64,000 bases of DNA from Sinorhizobium sp. A49 (GCF_002002725.1 NZ_MUNW01000032.1:186001-250000); one strand, 5' to 3'. Shown: positions 25,141 through 33,557, numbered from the stretch's first letter. Numbers and translations are program-made. The notes: generated by a model from the sequence alone, not told the origin.

Positions 25141-26148
25141 ATGTCAGATACCAACATGACCTCGACCGTTGAACCGCAGCCGACGACCGGCAGCCAACGC
25201 CGGCTCGTCTTTATCGATGTGCTGCGCGGCCTGGCGCTGGTGGCCATGGCGCTCTACCATTTCGTCTGGGATCTGGAATTCTTCGGCTATGTCGCTGCCG
25301 GGACCGCCGGCACCGGCGGGTGGAAGATGTTTGCACGGCTGATTGCCAGCAGCTTCCTGTTTCTGGCTGGCTACAGCCTCGTGCTCGGGCAACGGCCGAA
25401 GATCCGGTTCGATGCCTTCATGCGCCGGTTCGCCAAGATTGCAGGAGCGGCCGCGATCATCAGTATTGCGACCTGGTTTGCCTTCCCCAACACCTTCATA
25501 TTCTTCGGCATCCTGCATTCGATTGCGGCGGCAAGCCTCATCGGTCTTCTTTTCCTGCCCCTTCCGGCGATTGTTTCGTTCGTAGCTGCGGCTGCCGCCT
25601 TCGCTGCCCCCCTCTATTTGCGGTCTGCGATCTTCGACGCACCCTATCTCTGGTGGGTCGGCCTTTCCGAAACGATCCCTCGCTCGAACGACTACGTGCC
25701 GCTGCTGCCGTGGCTCGGACCCTTCCTGATTGGCCTCGGCACCGCAAAACTGGTGCATGCGCGTCTCGTGACAGCCCTTTCAAAGCGCCCGGTCGACGAC
25801 GAAAGGACGCGCCTGTGGACGAAAGCATTGGCCTTCGGGGGGCGTCACAGTCTGGCCATATACCTCCTCCACCAGCCGCTGCTCATCGGATTGGTCTTCC
25901 TCTTCTCGCTGGTCTCGCCACCGACACTGCCGGATCCCAAGCAAGCCTACCGCACCAATTGCGTCGAAGCCTGCAGCCGGGGCAATCCGGCCGTGCCCTG
26001 CGACGCCTTCTGCGGATGTACCCTCGACAAGCTGGTGGAGCAGAACCTGTTCGACGACCTGAACAGGGGAAAGATCAACGTGAACACGGATGAACGCATT
26101 GCGCGAATCGCCGGTCAATGCACAATGGACGTGCAATCAGGGGACTAG
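25141..26148 (+). CDS. DUF1624 (HGSNAT-like) acyltransferase-type membrane protein
   Basis: About 335 residues. FIDVLRGLALVAMALYHFVWDL (about 24-45) is the DUF1624/heparan-alpha-glucosaminide N-acetyltransferase signature, with the histidine that in relatives takes the acetyl group. Eight or so membrane helices follow. The C-terminal 65 residues leave the membrane and contain seven cysteines (CVEACSR, PCDAFCGC, GQC), which suggests a metal site or disulphides. Start choice is uncertain among 25060, 25129 and 25141; AGGA at 25126 favours 25141. Probably co-transcribed with the methyltransferase gene three bases on. Confidence 0.78.
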   Translation: MSDTNMTSTVEPQPTTGSQRRLVFIDVLRGLALVAMALYHFVWDLEFFGYVAAGTAGTGGWKMFARLIASSFLFLAGYSLVLGQRPKIRFDAFMRRFAKIAGAAAIISIATWFAFPNTFIFFGILHSIAAASLIGLLFLPLPAIVSFVAAAAAFAAPLYLRSAIFDAPYLWWVGLSETIPRSNDYVPLLPWLGPFLIGLGTAKLVHARLVTALSKRPVDDERTRLWTKALAFGGRHSLAIYLLHQPLLIGLVFLFSLVSPPTLPDPKQAYRTNCVEACSRGNPAVPCDAFCGCTLDKLVEQNLFDDLNRGKINVNTDERIARIAGQCTMDVQSGD

Positions 26149-26151
26149 GAC

Positions 26152-26625
26152 ATGAATGCCTATCGTGCCAAGCCGCTGAGTTTCCCATGGCCGGCCCTGC
26201 TCTACGGGACCGCCACCCTTGCAGCCTTGCTACTTGCGCGATACTCGCCTATCCCGGTTGCCAACGGCCACGGCTGGGTGCCGTGGATTTCCGGCAGTAT
26301 CCTTGTCGCCGCGGCAATCTGGCTCGACCTCTGGGCCGTCAAGACGCTGCTGGATCGCCATACCGCTGTGCTTCCGCACCGATGCGCCACGTGCCTCGTT
26401 ACTTACGGACCGTTTCGCTTCACCCGCAACCCGATCTATCTCGGCTACACGCTGATGATGATCGGCTTCGGCCTGATCACGCTCAATCCATGGTTCTTCG
26501 TGATGGCGGTCGCAGCCGTGATGTTGACGACGATCTTTGCCATCCGCAACGAAGAACGGCATCTACTTTCACGCTTCGGCTTCGAGTTCGAGCGCTACTG
26601 CCGGCATACGAGCCGCTGGATCTGA
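26152..26625 (+). CDS. Isoprenylcysteine methyltransferase family protein
   Basis: 157 residues with about four membrane segments. The cofactor-binding end, GPFRFTRNPIYLGYTLMMIGFGL (about 85-107) followed by RNEERHLLSRFGFEFERYC (about 133-151), is the ICMT/PEMT signature that binds S-adenosylmethionine. Bacterial members methylate unknown substrates, often lipids. Starts three bases after the DUF1624 gene, so the two belong to one transcript. Confidence 0.85.
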   Translation: MNAYRAKPLSFPWPALLYGTATLAALLLARYSPIPVANGHGWVPWISGSILVAAAIWLDLWAVKTLLDRHTAVLPHRCATCLVTYGPFRFTRNPIYLGYTLMMIGFGLITLNPWFFVMAVAAVMLTTIFAIRNEERHLLSRFGFEFERYCRHTSRWI

Positions 26626-26647
26626 TCCACAGCTCCTCGCAGACAGC

Positions 26648-26680
26648 AAAAAAGGCGGCCAAAGCCACCCTTTTGTTCTT
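26648..26680. terminator. Bidirectional terminator between convergent genes
   Basis: An A6 tract, an imperfect stem (GGC...GCC core around 26654-26666) and CCCTTTTGTTCTTT. The A tract on one side and the T tract on the other could serve both the methyltransferase gene (plus) and the MerR gene (minus). Confidence 0.6.
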
Positions 26681-26701
26681 TATGCGTTGACCAGGTCGCG
26701 A

Positions 26702-27088
26702 TCAGGTCCCGACGCCAATCTCGGCGAGACGCGTCAAACACGCCTCCTCAACATTGTCGAGTTCGGTCAGCGTATCCTCGATATCCTTGCGCTTCTGGCG
26801 CAGCTCTTCACGCTTGGCCTCGACGCGGCTCATCAGCAGTTGCAACTGACCGAGTTCGCCTGGTGGATCCTTGTAAACCTGAATGATCTCGCGGATTTCG
26901 GCGATCGTAAAACCGATTCGTCGTCCCCGGAGAATCTCCTGGATCAGCCGACGGTCGGCGGGTCGAAACATGCGGGTTCGGCCGCGGCGCTCCGGATGGA
27001 TGAGGCCCTCGTCCTCATAGAACCGCAGCGTTCGAGTCGAAATGCCGAATTCCCGCGTCAATTCGGTAATGCTATAGTACTTATTCAC
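26702..27088 (-). CDS. MerR-family transcriptional regulator (LiuR-like)
   Basis: 128 residues: winged helix-turn-helix (YYSITELTREFGISTRTLRFYEDEGLI, about 4-30; RTRMFRPADRRLI, about 36-48) and a coiled-coil dimerisation helix (about 74-115). No C-terminal metal-binding cysteines except one in EEACLTRL, so it is not a classical metal sensor. The GTG at 27088 is chosen because homologues start just before KYYSITEL, and because a near-perfect palindrome at 27124-27145 would otherwise touch the start. The operator type suggests a LiuR-like regulator of branched-chain or acyl-CoA catabolism, though no such genes are adjacent. Confidence 0.82.
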   Translation of the reverse strand: MNKYYSITELTREFGISTRTLRFYEDEGLIHPERRGRTRMFRPADRRLIQEILRGRRIGFTIAEIREIIQVYKDPPGELGQLQLLMSRVEAKREELRQKRKDIEDTLTELDNVEEACLTRLAEIGVGT

Positions 27089-27123
27089 GCTGCCATTCCA
27101 TGATTTCTTGACCATCACTATCG

Positions 27124-27145
27124 TTGACCTTGACGTAAAAGTCAA
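27124..27145. promoter_or_regulatory. MerR-type operator palindrome
   Basis: Half-sites TTGACCTTGAC and GTAAAAGTCAA match as reverse complements at nine of eleven positions. It lies 36 bases upstream of the GTG of the MerR gene and 14 bases past the mgtE stop, and resembles LiuR-type operators from memory. Confidence 0.55.
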
Positions 27146-27158
27146 ACAACCGGCGATG

Positions 27159-28580
27159 TCACGTGACGTGAAACCACCAAGTGGCAATGCCGAGAAAACT
27201 CGAGAAGCCGGTGATATCGGTAATCGCTGTCACGAACACGGCCGAAGACACCGCGGGGTCGGCGCCAAAACGTTCCAGAAGCAGCGGAACCATGATGCCG
27301 GCAAGGGCCGCGGCCATCATGTTGATGAGCATCGCGGTGGCGATAATACCGCCGATATTCGGATCCTGGAACCAGAGGCCGGCCAAAAGGCCGATCAGCG
27401 AGCCGAAGATCATGCCGTTCAGCAGGCCCACCCCCGCTTCACGCCGGATGATTCGCGGCGCGTTGTGAATATCGAGGCCGCGGGTCGCAAGCGCGCGCAC
27501 CGTCACGGTCATCGTCTGCGAGCCGGCATTCCCGCCCATGCCGGCGACAATCGGCATCAAAATGGCGAGCGCAACGATCTGCTGGATCGTCGCATCGAAA
27601 AGGCCAATGACCGAAGCGGAAATGCAAGCAGTCATCGAATTGACGAACAGCCACGGCACGCGGGAGCGCGATGCCTCGGCAACAGAGTCCGACAGTTCCT
27701 CATCACCAACGCCACTCAGACGCAGCAAGTCCTCCTCCGCCTCCTCCTGGATGACATCGACGACATCGTCGATGGTCAAAACCCCGACGAGCCTGCCGTT
27801 GTCGTCCACCACGGCGGCGGAGAGAAGGTCGTATTGCTCGAAGAGCTGGGCTGCTTCTTCCTGGTCCATCTCCGCTGGAATGGCATGACTGGTGTCGCGC
27901 ATGATGGCGTCGACCTTGATCGAGCGCTTGGAGCGCAGGACCTTGTCGAGATCGACGGCACCCAGAAGCTTGAAGGTCGGGTCGATGACGAAGATCTGCG
28001 TAAAGCTTTCCGGAAGCTCCGCGTCCTCGCGCATGTAGTCGATCGTCTGGCCGATGGTCCAGAACGGCGGCACCGCCACGAACTCCGTCTGCATGCGGCG
28101 GCCGGCTGTGCTCTCGGGATAGTCCAGCGAGCGGCGCAAGCGGACACGCTCGGTAAAGGGCAGCTTCGCCAGGATCTCGTCCTGGTCCTCCTGGTCGAGG
28201 TCTTCGAGAATGTAGACGGCATCGTCCGAATCCATCTCGCCAAGCGCCTCGGCGATCTGCTCGTTAGGCAGGTGCTCGACGATATCGAGACGGATGGCTT
28301 CGTCGACTTCGGTCAGAGACGAAAGGTCGAAATCCTTGCCGAGCAGGGAGACGAGCGCCAGGCGCTGTTCCGGTTGGATCGCCTCAAGCAGGTCGCCCAT
28401 TTCGGACGAATGCAGACCGGCGACATGCTGGCGCAGATAGATCGTGTCGCGGTCGGCAATCGCGGCGCCGACATGCATCAGGAAGTCGGAACGCACCGAA
28501 CCGTCGTCGGCATAGATGTCCGCTCCGTCATAGACGGGGATTTCTTCGGAACCGCGGTCGTCGTCGCCGGTATTGCTCAT
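27159..28580 (-). CDS. mgtE: Magnesium transporter MgtE
   Basis: 473 residues. N-terminal MgtE helical domain (about 40-150), a CBS pair (about 155-275) and five membrane helices (about 300-473) with the pore signature MPIVAGMGGNAGSQTMTVTVRAL (about 349-371). It is a homodimeric Mg2+ channel whose cytosolic domains sense intracellular Mg2+. The downstream MerR gene has its own candidate operator. The PDF-like gene is divergent. Confidence 0.95.
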   Translation of the reverse strand: MSNTGDDDRGSEEIPVYDGADIYADDGSVRSDFLMHVGAAIADRDTIYLRQHVAGLHSSEMGDLLEAIQPEQRLALVSLLGKDFDLSSLTEVDEAIRLDIVEHLPNEQIAEALGEMDSDDAVYILEDLDQEDQDEILAKLPFTERVRLRRSLDYPESTAGRRMQTEFVAVPPFWTIGQTIDYMREDAELPESFTQIFVIDPTFKLLGAVDLDKVLRSKRSIKVDAIMRDTSHAIPAEMDQEEAAQLFEQYDLLSAAVVDDNGRLVGVLTIDDVVDVIQEEAEEDLLRLSGVGDEELSDSVAEASRSRVPWLFVNSMTACISASVIGLFDATIQQIVALAILMPIVAGMGGNAGSQTMTVTVRALATRGLDIHNAPRIIRREAGVGLLNGMIFGSLIGLLAGLWFQDPNIGGIIATAMLINMMAAALAGIMVPLLLERFGADPAVSSAVFVTAITDITGFSSFLGIATWWFHVT

Positions 28581-28866
28581 GAGCGCGCCCTCGAAACGAT
28601 TGCCAACTTCCCGGCCGCCATGCGCCGATCGGGAAAGGGTACATCACTGCCGATTTTGTCGCCCCATCCTCCTCAAGGACATGGGCCTTAGAGCCCTGCT
28701 AGCGCAAAGCCTTGCCAAGGTCCACATCACAAGGGCCAACGTCGCGCGTGTGGTAACAGATTTATTCAAGCTGTTGCAAATACATAGGAAACGCACATGC
28801 GCGTGCACAGTCGACATCGACCGGATGATCGGATAGCACTATGCGGCCGCAGCCCAGGAGCTTCCG

Positions 28867-29376
28867 ATGGCGATCCGCCCCCTTGTTCGTTTTCCCGATC
28901 CTATACTGAACCGGGAAGCACAGACAGTCGACCGGTTCGACGACGCCCTACAGGCTCTTGCCGACGATCTGCTCGACACGATGCGCGCAGCGCCGGGGAT
29001 CGGCATCACAGCGCCGCATATCGGGATTTTGCAACGTCTGACAGTGATCGAACTAACCCGCGAAAGCGGTGTCCGCGTCTTTGTCAATCCCGAGATCGTC
29101 ACCCGCTCGTCCCACATGGTCAGACATGCCGAGGGAAGCGTTTCGATGCCGGGGATTTCCGAGGACGTCGAGCGCCCCGCGACAGTGCGCGTCCGGTACC
29201 AGACGCTCGACGGCAACGCAGTCGAGGAAGATGCGGATGGCCTGATGGCGATTTGCCTCCAGCACGAAATCGACCAGCTGAACGGCATATTCTGGACGCA
29301 GCGCCTGTCGCGGCTGAAGCGGGAGCGCGCCGTCAAGAGGTTCGAGAAGGCCACAAGGGAAATGGCGCGAAGCTGA
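28867..29376 (+). CDS. Peptide deformylase-like protein with altered active site
   Basis: 169 residues, normal deformylase length and fold pattern. All three active-site motifs are changed: motif 1 reads GIGITAPHIG (44-53; His51 for the usual Gln), motif 2 reads EGSVSMPG (89-96; Ser91 replaces the metal-ligand Cys), and motif 3 reads HEIDQL (133-138; Gln137 replaces the second metal-ligand His). Only one His ligand remains, so ordinary Fe/Zn deformylase activity is unlikely. A true def gene must lie elsewhere. The ATG has AGGAG seven bases upstream. Divergent from mgtE. Confidence 0.8.
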   Translation: MAIRPLVRFPDPILNREAQTVDRFDDALQALADDLLDTMRAAPGIGITAPHIGILQRLTVIELTRESGVRVFVNPEIVTRSSHMVRHAEGSVSMPGISEDVERPATVRVRYQTLDGNAVEEDADGLMAICLQHEIDQLNGIFWTQRLSRLKRERAVKRFEKATREMARS

Positions 29377-29496
29377 ACCGGCACTCGCTCGCGTGCAAGT
29401 TCAAGCAGGCGGCATGGCAATCACCAAAGCCTGCTCTTTCCGTCGCAAGTCTGCATGACTAAGTTCACACTCAGGTTTTCAATCAAGGATCAGCCT

Positions 29497-29757
29497 ATGA
29501 AACCGACGCATGTCGCTATCGTCACTCTTCTCGCGTTGGCGGGATGCAACAGCACAACGCCCAATCTCGAGCCGCTGCCGGGCAGCTTGACCTATGGCGA
29601 GACAGGCCCCACCCGCAAGACGATCGCCGCGCCAGGCACGATGATCCAGAACCGCTTCATGCATCAAGGCACCATGGTCTTCGAGACCTACGAAGTTCAG
29701 CCCGACCATACGTACAAGCTCGTGCGCCGCAGAGTTGCGGATACCTGGTCGAACTGA
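29497..29757 (+). CDS. Small putative lipoprotein
   Basis: 86 residues. A type II signal peptide ends in LALAGC (lipobox Cys at residue 18), so the mature 69-residue protein should be lipid-anchored in the envelope. The rest (TMIQNRFMHQGTMVFETYEVQPDHTYKLVRRR) is a beta-rich conserved rhizobial segment without known function. The ATG at 29497 has AAGGA about nine bases upstream; an earlier in-frame ATG at 29455 would spoil the signal peptide. Confidence 0.78.
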   Translation: MKPTHVAIVTLLALAGCNSTTPNLEPLPGSLTYGETGPTRKTIAAPGTMIQNRFMHQGTMVFETYEVQPDHTYKLVRRRVADTWSN

Positions 29758-29863
29758 AGCCTCGCTCTCTCTTAAAAAGACATGCCACACCGGATCGCCA
29801 ACTTGCTTGGCGCTTCGGTGCTCGCATTCCCAGCCAGATGCCCGGATGATTTTGTCCCACGGT

Positions 29864-29888
29864 GGAACATTGTCGTTCGAATCCCGTT
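29864..29888 (+). promoter_or_regulatory. Predicted EcfG/RpoE2 general-stress promoter
   Basis: GGAAC (29864-29868), a 16-base spacer and CGTT (29885-29888) match GGAAC-N16/17-CGTT. The expected start near 29895 would give a leader of about 25 bases with GGAGG before the ATG at 29919. Confidence 0.68.
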
Positions 29889-29918
29889 ATTTAGGGTGGC
29901 AACAACGGAGGTCATCCG

Positions 29919-30263
29919 ATGAAAAAATATCTGGATGAACGGGGCGATCCCATCACAGCGACGCATGACGCCGACCGGGAGAACTTCACGGCGGGCGAAA
30001 GCCGTCAAGGTCCTCTCGGCGTGCGTGTTCTGGCAATCCTCGGAGCCGGCCTGTTTCTGGCGCTGCTCGTCTGGGGTGGCGCAGCGATCTGGGGCGAAAG
30101 CAATGACAACGACCGCACAACGGCAGTCGACCAGGTCCAGCCGTCGCCGGAACAGACCGGTAGCATTGACAACAAGCAGGATCGCGTGGTGGTACCGACC
30201 ACTGCCGCTCCGACTGCTGGCGCCCAAACGCAACAGGCTTCGCCCGATGGCACCACGAAATAG
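29919..30263 (+). CDS. Single-pass membrane protein, probable general-stress gene
   Basis: 114 residues: a charged N-terminal cytosolic part (about 1-33), one transmembrane helix (about 34-57, VRVLAILGAGLFLALLVWGG) and a low-complexity periplasmic tail rich in Thr, Pro and Gln. No enzymatic motif. The ATG has GGAGG nine bases upstream and a good EcfG-type promoter sits before it, so it is likely induced in stationary phase and by heat or osmotic stress. Unknown function. Confidence 0.75.
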   Translation: MKKYLDERGDPITATHDADRENFTAGESRQGPLGVRVLAILGAGLFLALLVWGGAAIWGESNDNDRTTAVDQVQPSPEQTGSIDNKQDRVVVPTTAAPTAGAQTQQASPDGTTK

Positions 30264-30697
30264 CAGCAGCTCGCCTTTGATGCGTTTCGCTGCCTGACGA
30301 AGGCGCCTCACCGAGCGCCGGTCATCGAAACCGAAACGGGACCGGTTGAAGCCCAATAGACCCAATTCTTGGAAGGCTGGATAAGAAGCGATCCAGCTGA
30401 TGGGGAGCGGAGCGCGCCAAACATAGCTATCGGTCAGACCCTCTGTCCGTGCGGAGCGCGAAGTGCAGGCGCCGCCGAAACGTATATTCATCGCTCTCTC
30501 GCAACCATCGATGCATCGAGGGCGAAGGGTCCGGCCAGCCGCAGTCAGCCAGCCTTTGCAGTGGCAGACGGACAGCGGGACGTGCCCCCGTCTTATCGTC
30601 ACCTGAGACAAACTTCGAGTTGCCAAAGACGATTGAATATTAGACGTTTGTTTGCGCGCCACCAAAAAATCTCCGCGGCGCGGCGAGACTGCAGCAC
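30264..30697. other. 434-base intergenic region
   Basis: No gene is supported. A frame on the minus strand stays open through the region and on across the preceding gene, but it has no ribosome-binding site and no recognisable domain. Part of it may be the leader of the cyclase gene; AT-rich sequence appears at 30620-30665. Confidence 0.4.
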
Positions 30698-31468
30698 ATG
30701 ACGACTGCCTCTTCCCTCGCGCCTACCCATAACAGCGCCAGCATCTGCCGGGGCTGCTGGGATCAGATGCGCGTGCCGATCCCGATCCGCGGGGCGTTTG
30801 CCCTTCCCTTTCGGGCATTCGGCATCACCCGAAGCAAGATGAATCCGAATATCTGCACGATCTGCGAACGCTCCTTTCGCTACGTCAAGAAGCAGCGCCA
30901 CATCACCGCCCACGCCACTATCCTGTTTGCCGATATGCGAGGGTTCACCTCCCTTTCCGAGCGAACAGAGGCGATCGAGCTGAGTGAGATTGTCAGCCTG
31001 TTTCATGATCGATGCGCGCAGGCGATCTGGGCGCATGATGGCATCGTCAACAAGCAGATGGGCGACGGCCTGATGGCGATCTTCAATTTTCCGATCGCGA
31101 TAAGGGACCATGCCCGTGCTGCGGTCAGGGCGGCGGCGGATATACAGCGACATTACGCCGATGCACTCGACGGCCTGAATTCCGATCTGAAGGAATCAAG
31201 CGACCACCGGCTCGGTGTTGGTGTCGGCATACATACAGGCGATGTCGAGATTGGTGAGTTTTCAAGCTTCCGCAGCGATTTCACCGCGATCGGCGGCACC
31301 GTCAATCTCGCCGCAAGACTCGAATCTCACGCTGCCGCCGGTGAGATCCTCGTGTCAGCCGAGACGGCTGCGCAGGTGCCGGATTTCCTGAGCGCGTCCG
31401 AGACCAGGCGGCTTTCACTGAAAGGCCTGGAGCAACCAGTTCAGGCGCATGTACTCACGACGAATTGA
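30698..31468 (+). CDS. Class III adenylate/guanylate cyclase
   Basis: 256 residues. The catalytic domain (about 70-250) shows both metal aspartates (LFADMRGF, Asp78; MGDGLMAIFN, Asp122) and the late NLAARLES block with the transition-state Asn and Arg. The N-terminal 65 residues carry two CxxC pairs (CRGC at 17-20 and CTIC at 53-56) joined by a PFRAFGI segment, a likely zinc-bound module typical of rhizobial cyclases. It should make cAMP (or cGMP) in the cytoplasm. No Shine-Dalgarno is obvious before the ATG. Confidence 0.86.
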   Translation: MTTASSLAPTHNSASICRGCWDQMRVPIPIRGAFALPFRAFGITRSKMNPNICTICERSFRYVKKQRHITAHATILFADMRGFTSLSERTEAIELSEIVSLFHDRCAQAIWAHDGIVNKQMGDGLMAIFNFPIAIRDHARAAVRAAADIQRHYADALDGLNSDLKESSDHRLGVGVGIHTGDVEIGEFSSFRSDFTAIGGTVNLAARLESHAAAGEILVSAETAAQVPDFLSASETRRLSLKGLEQPVQAHVLTTN

Positions 31469-31557
31469 CCCCGGAAGGCCCCCTAGAGCGGATAGATCCG
31501 ATCCTACACAGGGTACTGATACGTCACACAGACAAAGCTAAGCATAGGGATAGAAAC

Positions 31558-31582
31558 AAAAAAACCTGCCGAAGCAGGTTTT
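31558..31582 (-). terminator. Terminator of the tRNA-Leu gene
   Basis: Stem AAAACCTGC (31561-31569) and GCAGGTTTT (31574-31582) with a TTCG loop on the minus strand, followed by three further T. It starts four bases past the tRNA 3' end. Confidence 0.9.
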
Positions 31583-31585
31583 CTT

Positions 31586-31670
31586 TGGTGCGGTCGAGAA
31601 GACTCGAACTTCCACGGGTTGCCCCACAGCGACCTCAACGCTGCGCGTCTACCAATTCCGCCACGACCGC
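31586..31670 (-). tRNA. tRNA-Leu (anticodon GAG)
   Basis: 85 bases with CCA encoded. The acceptor stem GCGGTCG pairs with CGACCGC, the anticodon stem-loop CAGCG-TTGAGGT-CGCTG gives GAG, a long class II variable arm (TGGGGCAACCCG) follows, and the T arm contains GTTCGAGTC. It reads CUC and CUU leucine codons. It has its own promoter and terminator, so it is a single-gene unit. Confidence 0.97.
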
Positions 31671-31706
31671 ATCGTGGTAGGCGCCGAATTGCTCCGGCGG
31701 GGCTGC

Positions 31707-31735
31707 ATGTAGCAAAAGCCCCTGGGGTGCACAAG
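31707..31735 (-). promoter_or_regulatory. Sigma-70 promoter of the tRNA-Leu gene
   Basis: On the minus strand CTTGTG (31735-31730), a 17-base spacer and CTACAT (31712-31707) fit the Sinorhizobium consensus CTTGAC-N17-CTATAT. The start would be near 31700, about 30 bases before the mature tRNA. Confidence 0.7.
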
Positions 31736-31864
31736 GGCATGACGACAGAAATTTGACGGGAAAAGAAACTATTTCAACAGCCTCCTCGCGAAACCCTGCA
31801 AACGCTGGACTCTTGTCGCGTGCCGTCCCATGTACAGGACGTCAAAACAGGAACGCAGACGGAA

Positions 31865-32584
31865 ATGCAGCGCGAAAATCTGAGCCAGGACATGTTCGCC
31901 CCCCCGGAATCACCCCCGGTTCGCTGGCGAATTGCCCCTCACCTCGTCGATTATCCACAGGCAGTCGAGACAATGGAGCGCGAAGCGGCGGCAATTGCCG
32001 CCGGCACCGCTGACGAACTCGTCTGGCTGGTGGAGCATCCGCCACTTTATACTGCAGGCACCAGCGCCGATGCGGCCGACCTTGTCATGCCCGACCGCTT
32101 CCCGGTGTTTGCGACCGGCCGAGGCGGCGAATACACCTATCACGGGCCGGGCCAGCGGGTGGTCTACGTGATGCTGGATCTCAAGCGCCGCAGGCAGGAC
32201 GTGCGCGCCTTCGTCGCCGCGCTCGAGAGCGTCATCATCTCGTCGCTCGATTCGATGAACGTGAGGGGCGAGCGCCGCGAAGATCGCGTCGGCGTCTGGG
32301 TGCGCCGGCCGGAGAAGCCATCGCTTCCCGACGGATCGATGGCCGAAGACAAGATTGCGGCGATCGGCATTCGCCTGCGCCGCTGGGTGAGCTTTCACGG
32401 CTTTTCACTCAACGTCGATCCGGATCTCGATCATTTCGGCGGCATCGTGCCCTGCGGCATTCGCGGCTATGGCGTAACCAGTCTCGTTGACCTCGGGCTG
32501 CCAGTGATGATGCCGGATGTGGACGTGCGTGTGCGCGAGGCGTTCGAGACCGTGTTCGGTCCGACCCGCAACGACGAATCCTGA
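31865..32584 (+). CDS. lipB: Lipoyl(octanoyl) transferase
   Basis: 239 residues. LipB moves octanoate from acyl carrier protein to the E2 and H proteins before LipA adds sulphur. The substrate loop [12 protein letters not shown] (86-97), the catalytic Lys163 (DKIAAIGIR) and the Cys198 acyl-thioester residue ([11 protein letters not shown]) are intact. Starts at 31865 or 31892 are possible; neither has a strong Shine-Dalgarno. Confidence 0.93.
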   Translation: MQRENLSQDMFAPPESPPVRWRIAPHLVDYPQAVETMEREAAAIAAGTADELVWLVEHPPLYTAGTSADAADLVMPDRFPVFATGRGGEYTYHGPGQRVVYVMLDLKRRRQDVRAFVAALESVIISSLDSMNVRGERREDRVGVWVRRPEKPSLPDGSMAEDKIAAIGIRLRRWVSFHGFSLNVDPDLDHFGGIVPCGIRGYGVTSLVDLGLPVMMPDVDVRVREAFETVFGPTRNDES

Positions 32585-32612
32585 ATCTAGCCTTGCTGTA
32601 GGGTGGCTCGTA

Positions 32613-33557
32613 TCACGTCGCTTCGATGGATCGACCGCCGGCCTGGCGCTCGCGCCAGATCATGAAAAGCCCTGACACCACGATGATCGCGATGCCCAGC
32701 CATTTCGAGAGCGACGGGAAGTCGCCGAAAATGAGGTAGCCGAGTGCCGTCGCCGTGACGATCTCGAAATAGGCAAAAGGCGCCAGCAGGGAAACGGGTG
32801 CGGCCTGGAAGGCCTTGACCACCAGAAGGTGGCCGTAACCGGAAAGCGAGCCGAGGATGACGACAAGCACCCAACCGAGCGTCGTCTTCGGCAAGGACGG
32901 CTCAAAATCTGCGACGCCCATCCCGTCCCCGATCGCAATCACACCCACCATGAACAGCGTTCCGCCGATGCCGGCGATCGTCTGCATCGTCAGAGGGCTG
33001 TCGGCCGTTCCGACCGCGCGGTTCAAAAGCAGATAGAAAGCAAAGACCGTCGCGCAGGCGACCGGTAGCAGCGATGTTGCACCGAAAGCTGCGAAACTCG
33101 GCTGGATGACGATCATTGCACCGGCAAAACCGATGCCGATCGCCAGCCAACGGCGCCAGTCTACCCTCTCGCGAAGGATAAGCGCCGAGAGGCAAGTCAG
33201 AATGAAAGGCTCGACGAAATAGATCGCGAACACGTCGGCGAGCGGCATGTATTTCACCGAAATGAAGAAGAACAGGGCCGCCGCCGCCAAGAGCACGCCG
33301 CGCAGCAGATTGGGCCAGAGCCGTTTTGGTCGCAGCGCCCGTAGGCCCCCGATCGTCAGGAGCAATGGGAGCGTCGCGACAAGCTGGAAGAAGAACCGGT
33401 AGAATGTCACCTGTGCCGGCGCCATGCCCTCGACGACAGCCATGTATTTGGCAATCACATCCATGCCCGGCAGGATGACCATGGCAAAGAGCATGATGGC
33501 GACGCCCTGCATCACCGTGTTTTGGGGAGGAGTTGCGGTCGATGCCGGCATGGCCAT
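32613..33557 (-). CDS. DMT (EamA) family transporter
   Basis: About 314 residues with ten hydrophobic segments arranged as two EamA repeats (about 15-145 and 165-300). The DVIAKYM...APAQVTFYRFFFQL start and the LFMIWRER end fit the drug/metabolite transporter superfamily. Substrate unknown. The ATG at 33557 is preferred, because the longer frame adds a basic lead not seen in the family. Convergent with lipB. Confidence 0.83.
   Translation of the reverse strand: MAMPASTATPPQNTVMQGVAIMLFAMVILPGMDVIAKYMAVVEGMAPAQVTFYRFFFQLVATLPLLLTIGGLRALRPKRLWPNLLRGVLLAAAALFFFISVKYMPLADVFAIYFVEPFILTCLSALILRERVDWRRWLAIGIGFAGAMIVIQPSFAAFGATSLLPVACATVFAFYLLLNRAVGTADSPLTMQTIAGIGGTLFMVGVIAIGDGMGVADFEPSLPKTTLGWVLVVILGSLSGYGHLLVVKAFQAAPVSLLAPFAYFEIVTATALGYLIFGDFPSLSKWLGIAIIVVSGLFMIWRERQAGGRSIEAT

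Noticed and set aside
29772-30665. Open frame of 297 codons on the minus strand across the stress membrane-protein gene and the following gap
   Set aside because: It runs antisense to a well-supported gene, has no ribosome-binding site and shows no domain. It might hide a remnant in 30300-30600, but nothing supports this.
31951-31959. TTATCCACA, a perfect DnaA box
   Set aside because: A single copy inside the lipB coding sequence with no cluster, AT-rich unwinding region or origin-type genes nearby.
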